Positions 14,412 through 21,184 of a stretch of DNA of 23,610 nt are shown here, piece by piece (within the stretch, counting starts at the first letter, position 1; each line of letters opens with the position of its first letter). The translations under genes and the position numbers were made by a program. The notes beneath the pieces were generated by a model. That model was not told the origin of the DNA, made no database searches, and worked only from the letters and a program-made list of their open reading frames with translations. This DNA is from JAVEVF01 sp034005175 (GTDB taxonomy: Bacteria > Actinomycetota > Coriobacteriia > Anaerosomatales > SLCP01): positions 1 to 23,610 of the forward strand of contig JAVEVF010000021.1 of the NCBI GenBank assembly GCA_034005175.1, in the 5' to 3' direction.

Positions 14412-15248
14412 TCACCGCACCCCTGTGGCGAACCGGCGCAGCGGAGTGCCCCACAGGTCCCACCGCACTGCCAGCCGCAACCGGTACCGTCGTATGGCCT
14501 TGCGGGCCAGCTCGACATCGGAAGGAGACAACAACCCCGTCGAGATGAGGTTCTCGAGGATCTCGATATGCGACCTCCACACCGCTGCAGCGTTCTTGCT
14601 CATGCTTTCGGCTGATTGGTGATACAGAAACACCGGCTCAGGCAGATGATAGTGCACGGCACCGTGCGCCAGTGCGCGAAACCACAGGTCGATGTCTTCT
14701 GAGCGCGCCCCTTCACGTGGCCCCCCGGTCAGCTCGTAGACATCTCGGCTCATCACCGTGCTCGTTCCGAACAGGTGGCCTGAGAGCATATCGGTCACCG
14801 TGAGGCTGCTTACCTTCTGGAACACGGGGTCTCGGTAGTACTCAACGAGCCGACCGTCAGGAAGAGCCTGATAGCCGTTGGTGCTCACGATCTGTGCGTC
14901 AGGGTGCTCGCGAAAGATCGCGTCGATTCGGCTGAGGTACTCGGGCAGCATCTCATCATCGGAGTCCAACCGGGCGAAGAGCTCTCCGCATGCCTGCCGC
15001 ATACTCTCGCTGCGCGCGCCCACCAACCCTCGATGAGGGCCGCTGTGCACGCGAATGCGTTCGTCGCGCTCGGCGTACGACTGGGCTGTCTTAAGCGTGT
15101 CGTCATGCGAGCCGTCATCGATGATGACGAGTTCCCAGTCTGCAAACGTCTGGCCGAGCACCGACTCGATGCTCCTGCCAATCGTCGCTGAAGCGTTGTA
15201 GGCAGGCATGAGGATGGAGAACCGGGGCAACACCGGGGCGTGAGACAC
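14412..15248 (-). CDS. GT2-family glycosyltransferase (copy 1 of 3)
   Basis: A 278-residue inverting GT-A glycosyltransferase. It has SILMPAYNASATIGRSIESV and WELVIIDDGSHDDT for nucleotide binding, then FARLDSDDEMLPEYL with the DxD-like metal site, and a late SEDIDLWFRALAHGAVHYHL block with the probable catalytic base. The C-terminal part (LENLISTGLLSPSDVELARKA) is shared with the two other GT2 proteins in the window. The start is uncertain: the GTG at 15248 has AGGG nearby, while a GTG at 15299 sits 2 bases after the start predicted from a TATAAT box. It probably adds one residue of the repeat; the sugar is unknown. It is followed 2 bases on by the GT4 gene. Confidence 0.87.
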   Translation of the reverse strand: MSHAPVLPRFSILMPAYNASATIGRSIESVLGQTFADWELVIIDDGSHDDTLKTAQSYAERDERIRVHSGPHRGLVGARSESMRQACGELFARLDSDDEMLPEYLSRIDAIFREHPDAQIVSTNGYQALPDGRLVEYYRDPVFQKVSSLTVTDMLSGHLFGTSTVMSRDVYELTGGPREGARSEDIDLWFRALAHGAVHYHLPEPVFLYHQSAESMSKNAAAVWRSHIEILENLISTGLLSPSDVELARKAIRRYRLRLAVRWDLWGTPLRRFATGVR

Positions 15249-15274
15249 GACAACCCTATCGTCTGGCTGAAGGA

Positions 15275-15301
15275 TCAGCGCGGGCGCAGCTCCGCGCACA
15301 T
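15275..15301 (-). other. Possible 8-codon leader ORF
   Basis: An ATG at 15301 lies exactly 6 bases after TATAAT, and its frame reads MCAELRPR then stops at 15275, out of frame with the GT2 gene and 26 bases before its GTG at 15248. It could be a leaderless leader peptide or chance. No attenuator-like hairpin is evident. Confidence 0.2.
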
Positions 15302-15307
15302 GGTTAG

Positions 15308-15313
15308 ATTATA
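15308..15313 (-). promoter_or_regulatory. TATAAT -10 box for the GT2-GT4 unit
   Basis: A perfect TATAAT on the minus strand in the 66-base gap after the deacetylase-flippase gene. The predicted transcription start is at 15301. There is no matching -35. Confidence 0.5.
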
Positions 15314-15365
15314 GCCGAGAACCACTCACCCGAGGCCATCGCATACGGCACGTCATGCATCGTGG

Positions 15366-17294
15366 CTAGCGGCGCACATACGCCAGGAGCACCCGCAGTG
15401 CTGCGCGCACATCACGCACGCTCGGCACAAGGATCTCCCGGTATGAAAGCCCGCTCTCGCGCTTCATGAGATAGAGGATGATGCCGGCGAGTAACGTGTA
15501 CGTGACGCTTGACGCGAGGGCTGCTCCCACCGCTCCTAGACGTGGAATCATTATAAGGTTAAGCACCACATTGAGTGCGACCATCGCCGCCGAGGCGCGC
15601 CAGTAGATGATCTGGCGTGAGAAGAGATACGAACTCGGCACCTCCGAGATGCTCATGGCTGCCGTGCCGGGGAGCAGAACGAGGAAGATCCGGGTGGCGT
15701 CGGAGAATGCTTCGCCAAACACGCGCGGCACAGCGACGGGAGCGAGGGCTCCGAATACCACCACAGATGCTGCTACGAGCAGCACGGTAAGCCGTGACAT
15801 GCGAGCAGAAAGCGCCGAGCCCTCGTCGCGTGCGACTCCCGAGGCCCGCGCGAACAGCGCGGCACCCACCACGCTTGGCACGTATCTCGCAATCTCGGCA
15901 AGGCTCACCCCCACCGAGTACACGCCAACGGTGGCTGTCGTGGTAAGCCAGCCAAGCAAGAGGATGTCGAGACGCAGGTGCACGTAGTTCACGAGCTCCA
16001 CCACGTAGGACTTCGCCGAGTAGCCCAGCATGCTTCTCAACGTGTGCAGGCTGGGGCGAAGCGAGAGCATCTTGCCGCGCTCGAACGCAAGCACGACGAG
16101 GCTGGCAAGCGCCTGGCCCACCACGCCAAGTGCGATGACGAAGAGCGCACTCAGCAGCTCGAGCCGCGACAGCACGACGACGCCGGCAAGCACCACCGAC
16201 ACCGAGCAGATGCCCGCGATCGCGCGGGGCTTGAGTCCCGAAAGCCCCACAGCCACCGCGCCAAGCCATGTGAACAGCGTCGTGAACACGAAGAGCGCCG
16301 AAGCGGCGACTGCCATGGCGAACGAGTAGGGCGGGTCGGGGGCGAACGGTCCAGCGATGAAGAGCATGCACACGGCTGTCGCCAGCACGCCTGTCGCAGC
16401 TAGCAGCCAGAGGCTGTTTGCCGTCACGGTCTTGGCTGGCGCCTTGCGGCTTGCGACGAAGTAGATGTTAGAGGTTCCAAGCCCGAGTCCCAGCGCCACC
16501 ACCAACACACCGACTATCTGCAACACAAGCGCGTACGCGCCCTTGCCTACCGGTCCCAGAGCTCGCGCGATGATCACGCCGATGAGGAAGTTCGCCGCCA
16601 CGGTGGCGAACTTCGCCGCCAACCCCCAAAGCGTGCTCTTCGCCAGGTGGTGCCCGCGTGGCCGCGCAGCTGATGGCTGCACACACGCCACCGGCAACGA
16701 CTCGGCGTCAAGCTCATCGAGCGTGACGAACTCCACTCCGCGCCCGGCCAGCGCATCGAGGATGAGTGGGAGCGCCTCAGCAGTGGCAGCGGGCCAAGTG
16801 TGGAGCAGCACAACCGAGCCGTCGCCATGTGTCTTGACGCCCGCAACGACCGTGGCAGCTATCGCCTCGGCAGTTCTTCCCTCTTGCCAATCAAGCGAGT
16901 CGAACGACCAGCCTGTCTGTCGGTATCCCGCCTCGCTGATGCGCGCACGGACGTCCTCATCGAATGCGCCGGAGTTCTGTGGGCAACGGAAATACGGTCG
17001 AGGACTCTGGCCGGTGGTGCGCTCGATAACGCCCTCGGCACGCGCGATCTCCTCGCGCAGCACATCCTCACCGATAGCCCCGGGAAGCGCGTGCGAGTGC
17101 GTGTGGTTGCCCACACGATGCCCCTCGGCGGTGAGGCGGGCGGCAAGGTCGGGGTGAAGCTCGGCCCACTCCCCCTGAAGAAAGAAGGTGGCGCGTACGC
17201 CATGTGAGACCAAGATGCCGAGGATGCGCTCAGCACCGTCATCTCCGCTCGTATCCTGCCCGGGTTCGGTATCGAAGGTGAGCGCGACCCTCAT
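15366..17294 (-). CDS. Polysaccharide deacetylase fused to Wzx-type flippase
   Basis: A single 642-residue frame with two domains. Residues 1-205 are a NodB-type (CE4) deacetylase: TFDTE (6-10, Asp8), the metal-site HTHSH (64-68), FRCP with Arg103, DSLDW (132-136) and LLHTW with His165. The first motif is D-x-E rather than the common DD, as in some DUF3473-like deacetylases. Residues 217-642 are an oligosaccharide flippase of the MOP superfamily with about 12-14 membrane helices, starting KSTLWGLAAKFATVAANFLIG and containing GPVGKGAYALV. There is no signal peptide, so the deacetylase probably faces the cytoplasm, where it could act on the lipid-linked glycan before export. The ATG overlaps the upstream GT2 stop as ATGA. 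This domain fusion is unfamiliar to me. Confidence 0.9.
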   Translation of the reverse strand: MRVALTFDTEPGQDTSGDDGAERILGILVSHGVRATFFLQGEWAELHPDLAARLTAEGHRVGNHTHSHALPGAIGEDVLREEIARAEGVIERTTGQSPRPYFRCPQNSGAFDEDVRARISEAGYRQTGWSFDSLDWQEGRTAEAIAATVVAGVKTHGDGSVVLLHTWPAATAEALPLILDALAGRGVEFVTLDELDAESLPVACVQPSAARPRGHHLAKSTLWGLAAKFATVAANFLIGVIIARALGPVGKGAYALVLQIVGVLVVALGLGLGTSNIYFVASRKAPAKTVTANSLWLLAATGVLATAVCMLFIAGPFAPDPPYSFAMAVAASALFVFTTLFTWLGAVAVGLSGLKPRAIAGICSVSVVLAGVVVLSRLELLSALFVIALGVVGQALASLVVLAFERGKMLSLRPSLHTLRSMLGYSAKSYVVELVNYVHLRLDILLLGWLTTTATVGVYSVGVSLAEIARYVPSVVGAALFARASGVARDEGSALSARMSRLTVLLVAASVVVFGALAPVAVPRVFGEAFSDATRIFLVLLPGTAAMSISEVPSSYLFSRQIIYWRASAAMVALNVVLNLIMIPRLGAVGAALASSVTYTLLAGIILYLMKRESGLSYREILVPSVRDVRAALRVLLAYVRR

Positions 17295-18244
17295 CGGCTA
17301 TCTCCACGCCGAGGCAGCACCCTGGCAAGCCGAGCTAGCGGGGGGCGCAGCCAACCTGCCGTAGCGTGCATCGCACGCGAGACGGCGTCACCTGCCCCCT
17401 CACCGAGTATTCGTGACACACCAGCCTTCACCGAACTGCGCCACCGATACACCCGCTCGTCCTCGCGCACCTTCTCGATCGCGCGGTTCGCGAGACGCTC
17501 CTGCTCGCTGGTGAGCAGTCCGGTGGCGATGAGGTCACGATAGATGCCCGCCCGGGACTCGGCGACACGCGAGAAATCAGCGGTCATCTGCGAGTCACTG
17601 ACCTCGTAGACAGCAAGTGCCTGCGGCGTATAGCGGTGCGTGGCGCCTTGCGCAAACGCACGCAGCCAGAAATCGAGGTCCTCGCAGTACACGTCGGGAC
17701 GGATGCCGCCCACACGGTCGAAGAGGGCGCGCGTGAAGACAGCCATCGTGAAGATGTGGGTGGCGAAGAGCATCTCTTCCAGCTTGAACGATCGCTCCTC
17801 CTCATACCAAGGCCCTAGCCGAGCGAGCCGCTTCGAACCGTCTGGATAGACATGGTAACCGTTGCAGCTGTAGATGTCGTAACCAGGCGAGCCGAGGATG
17901 AACGCATGCATACGCTCCATGTACTGCGGCAAGAGCACATCGTCGGCGTCGAGCCGCACGATGTAGGTTCCCTCCGAACCGCGTATGGCGGTATCACGCG
18001 CTGCGCCGCAGCCGGCGTTGTCCTGGCGAACGAGTTTCACGCGCGTGTCTCGTTCACGGTACCTAGCAACGATGTCGGAGGTGGCGTCTGTGGAACCGTC
18101 GTCGACAACGACGAGTTCCCAATCGCCGTACGACTGCGCAAGCACGCTTTCTATCGCGCGCGCGATGGTGGCCTCGGCGTTGTACGCAGGCATGGCTACC
18201 GAGAAGAACGGCAGGGTGAGCGGTGCGTCACGGGCTGCGCTCAC
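17291..18244 (-). CDS. GT2-family glycosyltransferase (copy 2 of 3)
   Basis: A 317-residue inverting GT-A glycosyltransferase. It has FSVAMPAYNAEATIARAIES, WELVVVDDGSTDATSD, VRLDADDVLLPQYM with the metal-binding DADD, and CEDLDFWLRAFAQGATHRY. The tail LIATGLLTSEQERLANRAIEK aligns with copies 1 and 3, and about 70 basic residues follow it. The GTG at 18244 is chosen because GGGAGG lies 7 bases upstream, overlapping the preceding stop region; the 13-codon upstream extension would overlap the previous gene. It sits 4 bases after copy 3 and overlaps the deacetylase-flippase start. It acts on the cytoplasmic face; donor and acceptor are unknown. Confidence 0.9.
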   Translation of the reverse strand: MSAARDAPLTLPFFSVAMPAYNAEATIARAIESVLAQSYGDWELVVVDDGSTDATSDIVARYRERDTRVKLVRQDNAGCGAARDTAIRGSEGTYIVRLDADDVLLPQYMERMHAFILGSPGYDIYSCNGYHVYPDGSKRLARLGPWYEEERSFKLEEMLFATHIFTMAVFTRALFDRVGGIRPDVYCEDLDFWLRAFAQGATHRYTPQALAVYEVSDSQMTADFSRVAESRAGIYRDLIATGLLTSEQERLANRAIEKVREDERVYRWRSSVKAGVSRILGEGAGDAVSRAMHATAGWLRPPLARLARVLPRRGDSR

Positions 18245-18248
18245 GGCG

Positions 18249-19265
18249 TCACCTCCCGTCCTTGAGCCGTTTGCGCAGAGCAAGGTTCACGCGAATGGGC
18301 TTGACGACCCACTTCACTCGGTCAGCTGCCAGAATCACCGCGCCCCCCAACCGCTTGCCGGACAGGCGGTTGACGGCGTCTTTGAAGCGTCTGGCTTGCT
18401 CGTTGGTGTAATCTGCGTCGGTGGTGCCCGTCTCTTCGAGCTGGCGGATGCGCTCTGCGAACTTCGCCATGGCAGCTCGGGCGCGGTCCACATGTGACCC
18501 GGTGATCACGCCGCGCGCGATGAGGTCTTGGAGAATGGTGATGTAGGACTGAAATGACGGGATGGGGTTCTCGTTCATGCGCCCCGGTACGCCCATCGAC
18601 CACACGTAGATGCGCGCAGGTATGTACCGGTGGCGTGCGCCAGCAGCAAGCGCGCGAAGCCACAGGTCGTAGTCCTCGCAGCGCATCTCGGCACGAAACC
18701 CGCCTATCCGCTCAAGGGTCTTGCGGCGGATAGAGGCCCCGCCTCCGAAGATCCAGCACTCGTCGATGAGATCGTCGAGCACAAGCGAGAGAGGCTTGCT
18801 GAATATGGGGTCCCCGAAGACATCGACGCGGGAGCCGTCGGAGAACTCCCGGTAGCCATGTGCCGAGTAGATGTCGAACTGCGGCTGGGCGTCGATACTC
18901 TCCGAAAGCGTCGCCAGCGCACCGGACAACAGGTAGTCATCGGCGTCGATCTTGGTGACGAACTCACCCCTTGCGGTCTGCGCCCCAGCACGCCGTGCTG
19001 ACGCACAGCCTTGGTTGTCTTGCGTGAGCACGCGGATGCGGCTGTCACGCCTCGCGTACTCACGCGCGATATCGCCGGTGGCATCGCTTGAGCCGTCATC
19101 CACGACGATGAGCTCCCAGCCCCTGTAGTCCTGCGCCATCACGCTCTCGATCGCGCGTGAGATGGTGGCCTCAGCGTTGTACGCGGGCATGATGAGAGAG
19201 AAGCGCACCTCATCTGGCGCCGCAGCGCCATCTGAACCACTGGTATGCACCGCAGGCGCTTTCAC
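18249..19265 (-). CDS. GT2-family glycosyltransferase (copy 3 of 3)
   Basis: A 338-residue inverting GT-A glycosyltransferase. It has FSLIMPAYNAEATISRAIES, WELIVVDDGSSDAT, VTKIDADDYLLSGAL with the metal site, and CEDYDLWLRALAAGARHRYI. The tail ITILQDLIARGVITGSHVDRA matches its neighbours, then a longer basic C-terminus follows. The start is taken as the GTG at 19265, overlapping the stop of the ligase-like gene as GTGA; there is no good ribosome site, so translation is probably coupled to termination upstream. A 73-codon longer frame inside the ligase gene is a shadow. Another GTG lies five codons later. Identity between copies is strongest in the first 45 residues after the start of the fold. 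Confidence 0.88.
   Translation of the reverse strand: MKAPAVHTSGSDGAAAPDEVRFSLIMPAYNAEATISRAIESVMAQDYRGWELIVVDDGSSDATGDIAREYARRDSRIRVLTQDNQGCASARRAGAQTARGEFVTKIDADDYLLSGALATLSESIDAQPQFDIYSAHGYREFSDGSRVDVFGDPIFSKPLSLVLDDLIDECWIFGGGASIRRKTLERIGGFRAEMRCEDYDLWLRALAAGARHRYIPARIYVWSMGVPGRMNENPIPSFQSYITILQDLIARGVITGSHVDRARAAMAKFAERIRQLEETGTTDADYTNEQARRFKDAVNRLSGKRLGGAVILAADRVKWVVKPIRVNLALRKRLKDGR
18252..18257 (-). promoter_or_regulatory. Ribosome binding site deciding the GT2 copy 2 start
   Basis: GGGAGG on the minus strand lies within the last codons of copy 3 and is 7 bases from the GTG at 18244. Confidence 0.65.
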
Positions 19266-21106
19266 TGTCGCATGAGCGCTTGCGCACGCGCCAGGTACTC
19301 TTGCGTATGCGGATAGGTCGCCCCGAGCCGCGTGGCGCGCTCGGTAAGGGCTGGCAGCGCCTCCAAATCCTCCTCGAGCACGCCCAAGCGCAACTGTTCT
19401 GCCACGAGCGATGGCAGGTCGGGAGTGACCTCCTGCGCCTTCTCCAGAAGCGCGCGTTCCCAGGATAGGTCCCCCGCATCCCATTGCTCAACACGCGACA
19501 TCCCTATGGATGCGAACTGCACGAGGTTAGGTGCGAAGCCAGTGATATAGGCAGGCGACTCATCGACCGCCGAGCGCACCTCGTCAAGCTCGGCAGGAGT
19601 GGTCGCAGACCACATGCGTATCTCCAACAGCCGCCGTTCGTTGAGCGGCTCGCCAGGGATTATGCGTGCGGCGGACTCGATGCGTGCCCGGTCATCCGCG
19701 AAATCCCCCTGTCCCGTGATGGCGCCCGTGCCCAGGCCCACCATCTTCCACACCCCGAAGGCAAGCAGCGCCAGCGCGACAGCAGCAAGCAAGCAGGTAC
19801 GCGTCACCGAGCGGTCAGCACGCGGGAAATCCCCACCTGGCTCCGCCCGTGCGCCTGCTATAGCGAAACCGCCGACAACAGCGCCCAAAAGCCCTGAGGC
19901 GAAGTGCACTGGTGTCACCATCAGCGCCATGAGGTAGGTCACGAAACCCACCACAAGCCCCATGCGCAGGTCGTGAGCGTCCTGCTGCTCGCCCACGTGG
20001 CCTCGGACACCTGCCACCCACGCAGCCGCAAGACCTGCGAACGCCACGAGCCCTGCAAGGCCCAGGCGCGTGAGAACCTCCCAGAGCAGCGAGTGCGGCG
20101 AGGGTGCGCTGTACGCGATGGGATCACTGCCCGCCCCCGCGATGAACGCGAACACTCCCGGGTTGTAGTAGTTCACGGCCGAGAAACGATATCCCGCCGG
20201 TCCGAAGCCGAAAAGCGGACTGTCGGCGGTCATGCGCTGTGCGGCGTCCCAGAGATAGAGCCGAGTGGCCACTGTCTGCTCCGCGCCACCCGCGTCTGCG
20301 ACACCAATGACCGATGAGCCGATCAGGGGAACCTCCACCACAAGCAGAGCAACACACACAGCTGTCAACAACACCACTCCGGCGATGCGTGCAGGCCGCG
20401 CCAGCCGCGGCCCCATCCCCAGCAGCTGCGGAGCTACTGCAAGCGTCACGAGGACCCCCATGCCGAGCATGAACAGCGCCGAGAGCCCCCCGCCTGCGTA
20501 CGCTAGGCCGAGTGCCACCACAAGCGCCGCGGAGTAGTACGCCCCCCGCCGCTTAGGCACCGTGCGTGCAAGCGCAAGCGCGAGGAAAGGAACCGGCGCA
20601 AACGCCGGAATCGAGTATGCGGGACTTCCGAATGTGGTGACGAATCCCGCCGTCCACCGCCAGACCACCATCACACACACAAGAGCGGTAGCGATGAGAA
20701 CCGTCGGGACGAGAGCCCGACGCAGCACCGGCCCGAAAGGCACCGAGGCCGCTACGAGGAATACCGCAGGATACACGAGCCAAAGCACCACAGGCATCTC
20801 GGCGTAGATGTCGTACACGAGCTGCTGCAGCGGTGAGGCGCCAAGCACTAGTGAGACCGCAGCAACACCGAACACCGCCACAAGTGCCGCCCACAGCGGC
20901 TTTGAAAGCTTCACGTAGCGCACGCCTATCGCCCCTGCCCCAAGCCACAGCGCCGCAGTGGCGAGATGCAGGAGCTGCGCGACAGGTTGCGACGGCAGCG
21001 TCGTGATGAGCCACGCGCCCGGAGAGAGGAACGCGAGCGCTGTCAGCGTCGCGAGGACACGCGAATCCGAGGTCGGATCATGTGCAAGAGGCGATATCGA
21101 ATGCAT
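19262..21106 (-). CDS. O-antigen ligase/polymerase family protein with soluble C-terminus
   Basis: A 614-residue membrane protein with about ten or more hydrophobic segments up to residue 460. It resembles the O-antigen ligase (Wzy/WaaL/PglL) family. The Wzy_C-like block is ATRLYLWDAAQRMTADSPLF, then GFGPAGYRF and, later, SAPSPHSLLWEVLTRLGLAG with the conserved His in the extracytoplasmic loop. About 150 helical residues follow the last membrane segment, with TPR-like character (LLEIRMWSATTPAELDE, ALPALTERATRLGATYP). The ATG at 21106 is six codons inside the longest frame and lies 6 bases after a TACAAT box, so it is probably leaderless. It is the first gene of a four-gene coupled operon with two GT2 genes and the deacetylase-flippase. 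Polymerase versus ligase is undecided. Confidence 0.82.
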   Translation of the reverse strand: MHSISPLAHDPTSDSRVLATLTALAFLSPGAWLITTLPSQPVAQLLHLATAALWLGAGAIGVRYVKLSKPLWAALVAVFGVAAVSLVLGASPLQQLVYDIYAEMPVVLWLVYPAVFLVAASVPFGPVLRRALVPTVLIATALVCVMVVWRWTAGFVTTFGSPAYSIPAFAPVPFLALALARTVPKRRGAYYSAALVVALGLAYAGGGLSALFMLGMGVLVTLAVAPQLLGMGPRLARPARIAGVVLLTAVCVALLVVEVPLIGSSVIGVADAGGAEQTVATRLYLWDAAQRMTADSPLFGFGPAGYRFSAVNYYNPGVFAFIAGAGSDPIAYSAPSPHSLLWEVLTRLGLAGLVAFAGLAAAWVAGVRGHVGEQQDAHDLRMGLVVGFVTYLMALMVTPVHFASGLLGAVVGGFAIAGARAEPGGDFPRADRSVTRTCLLAAVALALLAFGVWKMVGLGTGAITGQGDFADDRARIESAARIIPGEPLNERRLLEIRMWSATTPAELDEVRSAVDESPAYITGFAPNLVQFASIGMSRVEQWDAGDLSWERALLEKAQEVTPDLPSLVAEQLRLGVLEEDLEALPALTERATRLGATYPHTQEYLARAQALMRQ

Positions 21107-21112
21107 GCGATG

Positions 21113-21118
21113 ATTGTA
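21113..21118 (-). promoter_or_regulatory. Candidate -10 box giving a leaderless ligase-gene mRNA
   Basis: TACAAT on the minus strand, 6 bases before the ATG at 21106, which puts the expected transcription start at the A of the start codon. No Shine-Dalgarno is present. Confidence 0.5.
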
Positions 21119-21146
21119 TCTCACACACCCCGAGTAAGCCGGGTGC

Positions 21147-21152
21147 TACCAT
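21147..21152 (+). promoter_or_regulatory. Candidate -10 box for the plus-strand ligase-like gene
   Basis: TACCAT, with a predicted start near 21159 and a leader of about 26 bases that contains AAGGAG. Together with the minus-strand box at 21113-21118 it would make a compact divergent promoter region of 78 bases. Confidence 0.35.
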
Positions 21153-21171
21153 TGTCGCCATCACCGATTCG

Positions 21172-21177
21172 AAGGAG
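21172..21177 (+). promoter_or_regulatory. Ribosome binding site deciding the plus-strand ligase start
   Basis: AAGGAG, 7 bases before the GTG at 21185. It supports discarding a 73-codon upstream extension that runs antisense to the neighbouring gene. Confidence 0.7.
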
Positions 21178-21184
21178 CAGCGCC

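Noticed and set aside
20966..21184. 73-codon N-terminal extension of the plus-strand ligase-like gene
   Set aside because: It is Arg-rich, antisense to the neighbouring gene, and the GTG at 21185 has AAGGAG at ideal spacing.
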